Of a DNA stretch of 64,000 nucleotides, positions 45,666 to 55,033 are shown in pieces (the stretch's first letter is position 1; each line of letters begins with the position of its first letter). The stretch is from Phytophthora colocasiae (taxonomy: Eukaryota > Oomycota > Peronosporomycetes > Peronosporales > Peronosporaceae). The notes below the pieces were generated by a model that was not told the origin of the DNA, ran no database searches, and worked only from the letters and a program-made list of their open reading frames with translations. The stretch spans positions 434,001 through 498,000 of the forward strand of contig JAGKQI010000021.1 in the NCBI GenBank assembly GCA_018806915.1, written 5' to 3'. The translations under genes were made by a program, and so were the position numbers.

Positions 45666-48488
45666 ATGTCAGCAGACGCTCCTTCGACGTTCACGGCGCC
45701 TCCACCAGGCAACACCTCGGTTGAGGGCGACACTGGTGGCGCTGAGTCGCACCAGGACGACACGGCAGTGACAGGGGGTCCAGATAGCGTTGTTGATGAG
45801 GGGAGACATGGTGCTGAGGGCACGGAGACTTGCCCGCCCGCAGGTGGAGGCGGAGGCGTCCCTGAGGACGATGATGAGCCACTCAATCGAGTCTACCCGA
45901 AGTTCGTCACGCACAAGAGTGCGAAGGAGTTCGGGCTGTCCGAGGGCACCGCGTTCGGAAGTGAATCTTCGCGTCCCATCTACTTTAAGACCCCTCCATC
46001 CCACGAGCGCGACGACAACTTGCAAGTGGTCGGCGTTCCAGCTTCAACAGTGCATCGTGATGGCAACAGTTTTCTTCGGAACGGCTATGGCGGTTTGGAA
46101 GTCCTGATGCATTCTGAGAAGCAGTCCACCAGGGAAATGGCAGTGCTACACGACTTCTGCGCCGGTCATCTGGACCTTCGGGAATTCATCCTGACACCTT
46201 GGCCAGCTTCGCTTCCGGATGACCAGCTTCACGCACTTCTGGATAGCGTCGCCGTCAAGAGGGAGATCGCCAGCCTTGTTTCGGAGTACGACCCTGAGAA
46301 TCTCGCGCAGCGCGTCTTTGGAACCGTCTCTGCTCTTCGGAAAGTCATCCAGAAGTGCGTCCGGACGCAGTCACTGCTCGAAGATCAGGATCCGGATCTC
46401 GTCAATGTCGGCAGGGTTCACGATGAGCTCGCCGAGCTTCGTCGGGACTACCAGTTGGTAACAAGTCATCTGGATCTTCGACACGCGGAAGCTGTTTCTG
46501 AGAAAGAAGAGGCTCTCCAGAACGCCCGTGACGACATCAAGCACCTGATGGAGGAGCATGACCGCGACAAGAGGGGTCTCCGGAAGCAGGTCGAAGATCT
46601 CACGAAGCGTTTGGATGATGCCCGGACGCAGAATCGCATTCTGGAACACCGCATCCAGAAACTGGCCTTTAATGCTGTCGACGTCATGAACTTCCTTGGC
46701 GCCGGCGAAGGACAGTCGACTGTCACTGTGAACTGGCAACGGCTTCTGGAACTCCTGAAGCACTTTCAGAACGGCACAACTGTTCCTTCGGAATGGCGTA
46801 CAGTCATCAGTGTCATCGCCACGGATGACCCAGGACACACTTCGGCCCCTTTCGTCGAACTGCATCCCTCTAACGGAAGTGATGACGGTGATGCCAAGGA
46901 GAGCGATTCGTCGTCGTATCTGGATCTGAGTCGTGGTTCTTCTGGCGCACCTGCATCCGGAAATCCAAGTTCCAAGTCTTCTTCCAAGCGCAAGCGTTCC
47001 AGTTCCGGATTCAAGTCTTCGAAGAAGGTCCCAAGGGCTCCCGACGTGATTCAGGCTCGTCCTTCTGAGTGGATTAAACATTCGGATGACGACTGTCGGA
47101 GTGACAAATATCCTCTAGTCTGGACGGAGAAGCAAGCTCGAGAGTCCTTGACGGACTACCCGGTTGTCTGGAGTGACTTGCGTCTGGATCTTCAGAAACT
47201 CATGATGTCTGGAGTCAAGTATACCGGGGCTCTGGAATGGATTCGTGAAGACCGTGCAGTTCACGTGGCTTTCCAGTTGAAACCTCTCGTGGAGATGCTC
47301 ACTCGGATGATGTTCTGGAACAAGTTGGATGACATTCCGTGGACCAAGTACGTCCCGCGTCGGTACTTCCAGATGGCTGAAGGTGTTCTCGATGGACTTC
47401 AGGATGAAGGTATCGAGCCAGAGTACTGGGGACCTCTTGTGGATGGAGAAGACGACGTCGAAGATCCGGATCCGGAAGCCTTGGTTACGGAAACGGTGGA
47501 TGACAAGACAGTGGATGAAGACTTCATTCCAGATGAGACAGAGGTGGTGCATCCAGATGATGATCAGGGCCACTCAAGTTCTCGCCGTGATCCTGACGTT
47601 CAGTCTCCGAAATCCAAGCGTCGTCGTTCCAACCGCTCTCCCAAGTCAGCATCCAGGGGCTATCGTGCACATGACCGGTCAACCTCCTATCTAGCTGCCA
47701 AAGACTTTGGGAACCTGACAAGACTCGACAAGCAGACCATCGAGAATCCGACCGAGGGAGTGGCATCTTGGCTCCACTACGGAGTTCGTATGAAGAAGGG
47801 AGATCCGACGTCCACAGCGACCACTCAGACTCTCGGGTTTCCGGATTCCGCTCCCAACAGGTTTGATTTCGACCTTCTGAAAGAGCGCTTCGTGATCCGG
47901 GCGTCCGAGCTTCCTCCGCTTCTGGATGAACGTCCTTGGGAACACGCATACAGTTGTCGGCCTCGGGATCTACTCTTCCATAAGCGCAGCGATCTGGATG
48001 CGAACGCCTTAAAGGCTCTTGACACCTGGCTTTCTTTCGTGAGCGGTCATCTCCAGGCCTTCTGGGAAGAAACTCATTGGCTCACGTTCGACACTTCCGA
48101 AGCTGTGCATCCGAAGCTCGTGCGGATCTACTCCGAGCGATCGAAGCGCCACTCGTCCCTTAGGAAGAAGGCGATCCCGTTGCTCCAGAAGATCTCTTCC
48201 AAGCTTCCAAAATCCATCTGGAATGAGACGTGCGTCTGGAAGTACCCTGCGAAACTCTGTCACTGGATCCTGATGGATCCAGAACACTTCAAGCCTGGGA
48301 CTTCGGAACCATACTCGCTCAAGGAACAGCTTGGGATTCTGGATGCCATGGAGCCTGCACGTGTTCAGTGGAGTTTCTCCACTTCGGATCAGGATCGCAT
48401 TGCTTATCTTCCACCGGAAGTCCAAAGCACCCTGATTCCTGCGGATCAGCGCATCCGGATCGATGCCCTTTGGAACTACGGAAACTAG
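45666..48488 (+). CDS. Antisense ORF of the Gypsy element, 940 aa, unknown function
   Basis: An uninterrupted 940-codon frame opposite to gag-pol, between integrase and 3' LTR. It does not overlap any sense gene, so it is not a shadow. I find no known domain. Residues 1-70 are acidic, Gly/Pro-rich; 70-235 look globular (RVYPKFVTHKSAKEFGLS, FCAGHLDLREFILTPWP); 250-338 a strong coiled coil (VHDELAELRRDY to ILEHRIQKLAF); a Ser/Lys region at about 436-456 (SSSKRKRSSSGFKSSKK) and KSKRRRSNRSPKS near 650 are probable nuclear signals. Trp-rich globular segments follow at 470-610 and 700-935. Its intactness beside damaged gag-pol argues for use. Plant Tat-type elements such as Grande carry antisense ORFs at this position; homology is not claimed. 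Confidence 0.75.
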   Translation: MSADAPSTFTAPPPGNTSVEGDTGGAESHQDDTAVTGGPDSVVDEGRHGAEGTETCPPAGGGGGVPEDDDEPLNRVYPKFVTHKSAKEFGLSEGTAFGSESSRPIYFKTPPSHERDDNLQVVGVPASTVHRDGNSFLRNGYGGLEVLMHSEKQSTREMAVLHDFCAGHLDLREFILTPWPASLPDDQLHALLDSVAVKREIASLVSEYDPENLAQRVFGTVSALRKVIQKCVRTQSLLEDQDPDLVNVGRVHDELAELRRDYQLVTSHLDLRHAEAVSEKEEALQNARDDIKHLMEEHDRDKRGLRKQVEDLTKRLDDARTQNRILEHRIQKLAFNAVDVMNFLGAGEGQSTVTVNWQRLLELLKHFQNGTTVPSEWRTVISVIATDDPGHTSAPFVELHPSNGSDDGDAKESDSSSYLDLSRGSSGAPASGNPSSKSSSKRKRSSSGFKSSKKVPRAPDVIQARPSEWIKHSDDDCRSDKYPLVWTEKQARESLTDYPVVWSDLRLDLQKLMMSGVKYTGALEWIREDRAVHVAFQLKPLVEMLTRMMFWNKLDDIPWTKYVPRRYFQMAEGVLDGLQDEGIEPEYWGPLVDGEDDVEDPDPEALVTETVDDKTVDEDFIPDETEVVHPDDDQGHSSSRRDPDVQSPKSKRRRSNRSPKSASRGYRAHDRSTSYLAAKDFGNLTRLDKQTIENPTEGVASWLHYGVRMKKGDPTSTATTQTLGFPDSAPNRFDFDLLKERFVIRASELPPLLDERPWEHAYSCRPRDLLFHKRSDLDANALKALDTWLSFVSGHLQAFWEETHWLTFDTSEAVHPKLVRIYSERSKRHSSLRKKAIPLLQKISSKLPKSIWNETCVWKYPAKLCHWILMDPEHFKPGTSEPYSLKEQLGILDAMEPARVQWSFSTSDQDRIAYLPPEVQSTLIPADQRIRIDALWNYGN

Positions 48489-48752
48489 GAGGTGTAGTTC
48501 AGATCGAGTGAGTCTTCCAATTCTCCATGTTTTCCATACGTAATTCGTCACTAATCACTCGTAATACACCTCACTTCTCCGAAAGTCAGCTTTTGTTCAT
48601 CTCCTTCATATCCATCCTTCTGAAACCCAGGATTCCAAAGTTCCATCATAATCCGAAATCAGTTTCCAATCGTAATCAAATCAAAGTTCAATCGGTAGTC
48701 ACAGTTCAGGAATCCCCTTCTCAAAACTTCCCGGATGATAGCATCCGGAAGT
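48489..48752. other. Spacer between antisense ORF and integrase 3' ends
   Basis: 264 bp, AT-richer than its surroundings, between two convergent stops (48488 and 48753). It probably holds 3' ends of both transcripts. Confidence 0.4.
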
Positions 48753-50483
48753 CTAGACTTGGGGATGGTCGTTCCCGGCTTGCATAGCCTGGAACCTCGC
48801 TCGCGCCCTTGCCCCTTGATTAAATTCGTAAAGAAGGGCACCGCAGCTTAACTGTGACACTGGAAGCCATTCCGGATCCGGATAGCCTTTCCATTTGACC
48901 AGGTATTCCCGATTCCTTTTCGACGTCCGAGTACGTTTGGACCATCGAAGATCCAAAATCTTTTCGACTTCGTACTCGTTCTCTTCGGCATCCGGATTCC
49001 AACTGTCTTCCGGAAGAAGGGCAGCGTCAAAGTCATCGTCCTCGTCCACTTGGATCTCCGTGGTAGGACGTTTCGGGAAGAGTGCTCGGGGTTTCAAGCG
49101 GCTGATATGCACCCAAGGGTTGACACGATATCCCGTGCCCTCGACCTTGAGTTTCACTCGGAAGTCCTGATGCACTTCAGCAATCCGGAATGGTCCATGC
49201 CACATGTGGGCCAGTTTCCTACTTAGCCCAGTCTGGACTTTCGGAATATATAACCACACGGAATCGCCTTCCGAAAATCCGGATTTCAGCCTTTCCGAAA
49301 GCTCTTTCCACTTTTGCGTTTGGATTTCGGAACGGTGACGCTTGGCTTTCTTCTGAAGTCCTTCTGCAAAAGCCACAGCGTAGCTGTAGTCCCTCTGCAT
49401 TTTTCGTCTCCATTCGTACGCTGACCTTTCAGGAATACTATGTGGCTTTGGGCCCAGCATTGCTGAAATTGTACTCTGGGCGCCCCAACCATGAATTAAA
49501 TAGAAGGGGGTTTCCAGGCGCGTTGCATCGAAAGAGGTATTCAGAGCGAACATCAGCCTTTCCACATGGTCATCCCAATCACTTTGATCAGCTTCCATAA
49601 TATACGCCCGGATGCTTCGAACTACCGTCTGAACGGAACGTTCCTGCTGGCCATTTGCCTGCGGACGGTATCCCAATGTTGCTCTTTGGAGACTCCCAAG
49701 TAGATTCCGGAAGCACTCGAAGACGGCACTCATGAATCGGGGATCCTGATCGTGTCGGATCAGGGAACTTGATCCAAACCTCTGGAATACCACTTGTTCA
49801 TACACTTCTGCAACATCTTGGGCAGTCGTCGAAGACATGGGCTTGCACATCACGTATCCGGAAAACATATCCTGAAACAGGAGTAGGAAAGTGTTTCCGC
49901 GTGCGGATTTTGGAAGGTGCGTCACGAAATCCATCGAGACAACTTCGAAAGGACATGATGGCTCGATGTTTCCAGGTGACGGACCTGGATTCGGAGGCCG
50001 TCCCTTTCCGGATGCACAATCCACACACTCCTTCAAATGACGTTCCACATCTGCATACATCCCAGGCCAATAGTATTCTGAAAGCAATTTCTCATGAGTC
50101 CTCCGGATGCCCTGGTGTCCACCTTGGAAATCTTCGTGGGCATAGTGAAGCATATCAGAACGTAAGGATTCCGGAACCACCAATCGAAGTTCTCCCAGAA
50201 AATCTCGAGGTCGCTTCTGGGTGACTGTGGACATCCTGAAGAGAATGTTTCTGGAATCCAAAGTGAACAAATCAGCCACCTTTGCAATCTTCCGGAGACG
50301 TTTATGCGAAAACCTCTGGAAATCCCCTTTCAGGAACGCCTTCAGTTCAGACAGGTATTTGTCGGCATCCTGATGGACCTTGATCCGTCTCCAACGCTCG
50401 GCTTGAAGTTCCAATGGTCCCATCGGAGGGGTATCCGGATCGTTTCCTTCTGGATCCCCAGCTTCCGCAATGACAGCCATCAC
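48753..50483 (-). CDS. Gypsy integrase with C-terminal chromodomain
   Basis: About 576 codons. Zinc site HEDFQGGHQGIRRTHEK...CVDCASGKG near residues 125-170. Catalytic core with Asp in VVSMDFVTHL, Asp in LIRHDQDPRF and Glu in NGQQERSVQT. GPY/F-like block (MWHGPFRIAEVHQDF, VHISRLKP). Chromodomain near residues 500-555 (YEVEKILDLRWSK, EYLVKWKGYPDPEWLP). Chromodomains are known to guide integration to marked chromatin. The frame starts with GTG-ATG overlapping the RT stop by four bases (GTGA), so it is probably expressed by a frameshift from the RT frame. No stop within the domain set. Confidence 0.9.
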   Translation of the reverse strand: MMAVIAEAGDPEGNDPDTPPMGPLELQAERWRRIKVHQDADKYLSELKAFLKGDFQRFSHKRLRKIAKVADLFTLDSRNILFRMSTVTQKRPRDFLGELRLVVPESLRSDMLHYAHEDFQGGHQGIRRTHEKLLSEYYWPGMYADVERHLKECVDCASGKGRPPNPGPSPGNIEPSCPFEVVSMDFVTHLPKSARGNTFLLLFQDMFSGYVMCKPMSSTTAQDVAEVYEQVVFQRFGSSSLIRHDQDPRFMSAVFECFRNLLGSLQRATLGYRPQANGQQERSVQTVVRSIRAYIMEADQSDWDDHVERLMFALNTSFDATRLETPFYLIHGWGAQSTISAMLGPKPHSIPERSAYEWRRKMQRDYSYAVAFAEGLQKKAKRHRSEIQTQKWKELSERLKSGFSEGDSVWLYIPKVQTGLSRKLAHMWHGPFRIAEVHQDFRVKLKVEGTGYRVNPWVHISRLKPRALFPKRPTTEIQVDEDDDFDAALLPEDSWNPDAEENEYEVEKILDLRWSKRTRTSKRNREYLVKWKGYPDPEWLPVSQLSCGALLYEFNQGARARARFQAMQAGNDHPQV

Positions 50484-53400
50484 TCGCGCAGACTCTGGTA
50501 ACGGTTCCGAATCTGGTCCGGGAAGGTCGTTGTCATCCGGGATTCCGGATTCCTGATATCTGAAGGATGGGCCTCCGACAGTTCTGATTTCACCAACTTC
50601 TCTTGGATTTTAGAAACAAGTTCCAAATGCCTTAGGTCACTTTCGTCGGAAACCTCCCAGGATTCTCCTTGAACCAATGTCTTGGTCGTCAGGTAGTCGG
50701 CAGCCTGATTGTACTCTCGTTTGAGATGCACAAATCTGACCTTCTGAAATCTGGATTTCAGAACTTCCGCTTCCGCAAGGTGTTTCTGAAGATGTGGTTG
50801 GTTACAGTTGATCAGTCCTTGTACTTGCTGAATCACAATTCTGGAATCTCCCACAACCACCAAATCCTGAATGCCTCTTCCAGATGCCATATTCATGCCC
50901 TTCAGAAGTCCATGGTACTCAGCGTCATTCACGGTGACGTCATCCAGAATGAAACCTCGGGCTTCCAGAACCTTCCATCCAGGTAGCTTCCAGAGAACAC
51001 ACCCGCAACTTCCTTTCCGGGTGGAAGTCTTGGCAGCACCATCGAAACTCAGGATAACACCTTCGTAGTTCGCTTCCAACATCTCGATGCTCACTACTGG
51101 CGGCTTCCGGATGCGTCCTTTCGAAGGGATCAAAGATTCCGAAATTTTATCCAGATGCTCTCGTGGGGTTATCCCAGCAGCCATTATCGCAGCCAACCCG
51201 TCTTCGTCCCTTTGAACCTTCCGGATATCCAGATTCCAATGTGAAAGTGCAAGTCCCCAAGGAACACACCTACCATCAGCAGACTTCGAGGTGATGACCC
51301 ACTTCAGGACGGAGTATCGGGTGTACACAATCAGTTCGGACTGCTCGATCAGCGTTCGGAAGACCTGAAGTACTCTCAGGATCGCAATGACCTCCTTTTC
51401 CGCAATATGATAACGGATTTCGGAATCATTCAGGACGCGGCCAGTATACCGGACAGGGTGGATCACACCGTCGTATTCCTGACCGAGGACAGCACATGCG
51501 GCCCATGCATTGGCATGCGGAATGATTACGAATGGTCGATTTCTATCAGGATGCCGAAGCAATGGGGTCGAGACGATCTTGTGCTTCAGGATTCCAAATG
51601 CCTCCTTCGCCTGATCCAAATTCCTTCCCGCCCTGATCTGCTCATCCGAAAGTTCATAGAGAACAGCGGCAATAACCGGGAAATCTTCAATGAATTTGTG
51701 ATAGTAGTTCAGGCTTCCGAGGAACGACTGCACCCCTTTCAGGGTTTCCGGAAACGGAAGATCCAAAACACCTTTTGCAATCTTCGGGGTAGCTCGGATT
51801 CCTTCAGCACTGATTTCGTGGGACAGGTACGGGATGGCTAGCTTTCTAAATTCACTCTTCGGGAGGCTCACCGAGATGTTCCAATAACGCAGCCTGAATA
51901 GTAGTGCATCCAGATCTTCACATAACTGATCCCAAGTCGGCGCGCCGTGAGCGATATCGTCGATATACGAACTGCGTCCCAGTACCGGGTTCATCTGTGA
52001 AGGAGCTGGGATATTCCTCTGGAACACGGTCATTATATCTGAGAGAATTGGCACTTGGATTCCTGAAGGGGAACTTCCAGATTCCAAACTTCCGGAATCC
52101 AGATTCTTAGATGGAGTCAACTTCAGAAAATCCAAGACTTCCTGATCCACTTCTGCTTCCTCTTCCGGGGATAGGCGCACAAACCCCCACAAGCAGTTAT
52201 TGATTACTGCCTGATATACCAAAGGGGCGTTCTTCAAACCGAATGGCATCCGGATCCACTGAAAGTGTCCAAAGGGGCACACGAAAGCGGAGATCAGCTT
52301 GGCACGTTCAGACATCCTGATAGCCCAGAATCCACTGGCCATATCCAAACTCATGAACCACATTGCGCTTTCGAAGCCAATCAGGAGATCGTCAATCAGG
52401 GGAAGCGGATAGTTGGATAACACAATAAATCCGTTTACCACTCGATAGTCAATACACATCCGGATGTCAACACCGTTCTTCTTCAGGACAATAACAATCG
52501 GGGATGCCCATGGAGATTCCGAGTGCTCGATCAATCCAGTTTCCAAAAGCTTCTTCAGAAGTTCGTACACTTTGACCGCTAAGTGAGGAGCGATAGAACG
52601 TGGGCGTTGCGCGACAGGTTTAGCCGTTCCAACATCCAGATCGCAAATCACACCTCTGGCGGGGGCTGGAGCTGCATTTCCATCGCCCAGAAAGATACTG
52701 CGATGCCGTTTCAGGATTCCTCGAAGCTTTCGCTCTTCTTCTGGAGTAGTCTTTCCGGGTTCTCCCACATCTGCCTTCTCGATATTACACTTCGGGCTTA
52801 GCTCGTGTACTTCCGGAAGCATGACGAGTTGATCCTTCAAGTGTGACAACATATCACTCCCTTCATGCACATACACAGCTGGTTCCAGGGCAAGCTCTTC
52901 CGCATTCAGATGCAGACACCTGACAAACTTCGTTTCCAGCTTCAGGATGGCCTTCTTCACAACTTCCAGATTAAATTGTCTTCCTGATGGATCCGTTCCA
53001 GAATCCTCTTCTGCGTCAGGCAAACCGTCTGGAATCTCGTCCGTTGGCACACTCTCATCCATGGAGATCGCATCAAACCACTCGTCACCATCGGAATCCA
53101 GAAAACCATCGCCTTCTGGAACCTGTTGTCTTCCTGAAGTCTCATTCGAAATTCCTTCCCGATGTTCATTTACAGTCAATATGCTATCAGGATTCTGGAA
53201 TTCCGAAACGGCGGCATCTGGAAGCGGCCTTTCACGTTTCTGAATATCCTTCGGGGGATCTTGTAGTCGAACCATGCGGACTTCAGAACCACCCCTGGGA
53301 GGTCTCATCAAAAGTTTCTTGGGCCAGGGATATTCCGGCTTCTGGACACTTGGGGGTTGGGAAGCTTGGATCGCCTGAAGGTATCTCCGTTGACGTAATA

Positions 53401-53737
53401 CTTCCTGATGAGAATTGGTGTTCTCGTATATCAGGACTTCCCATTCACGATACCTCCGGAGTCCAGGTCTGACGAACCTTCCAAATGGATAGCATCCGTA
53501 TTCCACAATCTGGGCGACCGGGGTGTTTGTGTCGATCCAAACATCCTTATCCGAAATATTTACCACCTTCACAGCGACCGCCCAGGACTTCGCCCCATAT
53601 ATCAGCTGCGTCACCCAGCGATCACTTCTGCCAGCCCAGACCACTTCACGTTGCGGATTGCTCTGCCCGTAATTAATCCGGACGACAGCTTGTTCACCTG
53701 GTCCAAGTATCAAGGTTTCCGGACTCCGGACTTCCAA
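50480..53737 (-). CDS. Gypsy reverse transcriptase with decayed RNase H plus second intact RNase H
   Basis: 1085 open codons; an upstream protease lies in the same frame across one TAG. RT is at about residues 380-670: KPVAQRPRSIAPHL, SLDMASGFWAIRM, MPFGLKNAP and YIDD (SSYIDDIAHG) near 589. The usual Gypsy RNase H follows but has lost catalytic Asp: HANAWAACAVLGQ where tDAS is expected and YTRYSVLKW where TDH is expected. A second RNase H near 895-1030 has all four acidic residues: LSFDGAAKT, NDAEYHGLL, VVGDSRIVI and NQAADYLTT. The order RT, dead RNase H, live RNase H, integrase matches dual-RNase H elements known from plants (Tat) and oomycetes. An acidic spacer of unusual length separates protease and RT. 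Confidence 0.88.
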   Translation of the reverse strand: MEVRSPETLILGPGEQAVVRINYGQSNPQREVVWAGRSDRWVTQLIYGAKSWAVAVKVVNISDKDVWIDTNTPVAQIVEYGCYPFGRFVRPGLRRYREWEVLIYENTNSHQEVLRQRRYLQAIQASQPPSVQKPEYPWPKKLLMRPPRGGSEVRMVRLQDPPKDIQKRERPLPDAAVSEFQNPDSILTVNEHREGISNETSGRQQVPEGDGFLDSDGDEWFDAISMDESVPTDEIPDGLPDAEEDSGTDPSGRQFNLEVVKKAILKLETKFVRCLHLNAEELALEPAVYVHEGSDMLSHLKDQLVMLPEVHELSPKCNIEKADVGEPGKTTPEEERKLRGILKRHRSIFLGDGNAAPAPARGVICDLDVGTAKPVAQRPRSIAPHLAVKVYELLKKLLETGLIEHSESPWASPIVIVLKKNGVDIRMCIDYRVVNGFIVLSNYPLPLIDDLLIGFESAMWFMSLDMASGFWAIRMSERAKLISAFVCPFGHFQWIRMPFGLKNAPLVYQAVINNCLWGFVRLSPEEEAEVDQEVLDFLKLTPSKNLDSGSLESGSSPSGIQVPILSDIMTVFQRNIPAPSQMNPVLGRSSYIDDIAHGAPTWDQLCEDLDALLFRLRYWNISVSLPKSEFRKLAIPYLSHEISAEGIRATPKIAKGVLDLPFPETLKGVQSFLGSLNYYHKFIEDFPVIAAVLYELSDEQIRAGRNLDQAKEAFGILKHKIVSTPLLRHPDRNRPFVIIPHANAWAACAVLGQEYDGVIHPVRYTGRVLNDSEIRYHIAEKEVIAILRVLQVFRTLIEQSELIVYTRYSVLKWVITSKSADGRCVPWGLALSHWNLDIRKVQRDEDGLAAIMAAGITPREHLDKISESLIPSKGRIRKPPVVSIEMLEANYEGVILSFDGAAKTSTRKGSCGCVLWKLPGWKVLEARGFILDDVTVNDAEYHGLLKGMNMASGRGIQDLVVVGDSRIVIQQVQGLINCNQPHLQKHLAEAEVLKSRFQKVRFVHLKREYNQAADYLTTKTLVQGESWEVSDESDLRHLELVSKIQEKLVKSELSEAHPSDIRNPESRMTTTFPDQIRNRYQSLRE

Positions 53738-53755
53738 ACGTAATCCCTTCTTCTG

Positions 53756-54370
53756 CTAGTCGAAAGTTCTTCCGGAAAGCATTACGTTTTCTTCATCAGG
53801 AAGTTGGACCAGTCCTTCACGAATGCACAACCGCACTCCAGCAGAATACATAAAATCCATTCCAAGCAACACGTCAACACCTTCACCAATATTCGCCACC
53901 CAAAGTTCCAGAATATAAACCACATTCAAACCCAGGGTAAGTTTCACTTCGGTTCGGGCAGTGATGATCGTCGGGACGCCTCCCAATCCGGATACCCGAA
54001 GCTGTTTTCCAAAATCCAGCTTGAGTTTGAGTCTACGCGCAAAATCCAAACTCAGCATGCTCACGGAAGCTCCGGAATCCAGAAGGATGTCTGTCCTGAC
54101 ATTGCTCACTGCACCATGCACCATCGCAACTCTCTTCGACGTCTCCGAACGGTGTTCTTCCCACCATCCGTAACTTTCACCAGGCTTCAATCTGAATTCT
54201 ATTGGAGTGTCATCCCGATTGTCAGGATTCCAATCATCCGACCTTCCGAAATCATTGTCATCCGGAAATTTAGAATCTGGAAGGAGAAAGTCGACATCTT
54301 GAGTCACAGTCATGCATTGATGGTTAGCTTGTCGTTTCAACTCTGGACCAACGTACGCTAAGACACACAA
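53756..54370 (-). CDS. Gypsy aspartic protease
   Basis: 204 codons with the active site DILLDSGASVSMLSLDF and the distal VDVLLGMDFMYSAGV, a retropepsin pair. The frame ends in TAG (53756-53758, context GAC TAG CAG AAG). The same frame continues without further stop to the RT start at 53737, so a protease-RT fusion by readthrough is possible. Confidence 0.83.
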   Translation of the reverse strand: MCVLAYVGPELKRQANHQCMTVTQDVDFLLPDSKFPDDNDFGRSDDWNPDNRDDTPIEFRLKPGESYGWWEEHRSETSKRVAMVHGAVSNVRTDILLDSGASVSMLSLDFARRLKLKLDFGKQLRVSGLGGVPTIITARTEVKLTLGLNVVYILELWVANIGEGVDVLLGMDFMYSAGVRLCIREGLVQLPDEENVMLSGRTFD

Positions 54371-54423
54371 TTCTGGGGGTTTCTTGAGCCCGGCGCGTTC
54401 TGGATCCCCATCCAGCGGGCTTC

Positions 54424-55033
54424 CTAGTTTAACGGTTGTTCCCCAGAATCTGCATCTCCATCCAGAAGTTTCTTCCGGATAGCAGTCGGTATATCCAAAG
54501 CTCCTTGTTGAACGAGACTCTTGAGATCCCGAAGGGCCTCCAGCTCCTCACAATGCCCATCGTGATACTTGTTGCAGAAATCACACTGACGCATCCGACA
54601 GAATCGCACAGGATGGCTCCTTCCGATGACAGCGTTCACACTCGATATCTGCCCAACAATCCTCCTTGACATGTCCGAAATTGCGGCAGTTCTCACAGTA
54701 CCTTGCACTGTAATTCGGATTCCGGAAACCTTGGCGTCTGGAGTCTTGATGCTCCGAAGATTGTTGGTCACCTTGGCGTCCTGAAGGGGATCGGGGCCTC
54801 CAGCCTCCCTCTTGAAGAATCTTGAAGACGGTATCTGAGAGATCATCCATGGTCGGGAATCCGGAATCTGGATCGCCAGACTTCGTAGACGCAGATGCTT
54901 TCGAGGCTTCCAGAGTCATCTTGTCTTCCTCATCCTGAAAACGGACGTGTCGGTCAGGATCTTCAGAGTCAGCGTCACTCTGAGCAGTGTATGCTCTTCC
55001 GGATCCGGGAACGCTTTGGGCGAAACTTATCAC
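54424..55033 (-). pseudogene. Gypsy Gag C-terminal zinc knuckles, in two frames
   Basis: First knuckle YCENCRNFGHVKEDC (about 54690) in the frame 55033-54581, then CERCHR; the second knuckle CDFCNKYHDGHCEE is in another frame (54846-54424). One base near 54625 decides the frame. The first frame overlaps the end of the long Gag frame (54975) by 59 bases, so another shift is needed there. Nucleic-acid-binding part of Gag. Confidence 0.65.

Noticed and set aside
45666..48488. The 940-aa ORF as a mere shadow of gag-pol
   Set aside because: No sense coding of the element overlaps it: integrase ends at 48753 and the LTR begins at 45186. The protein has non-random domains.
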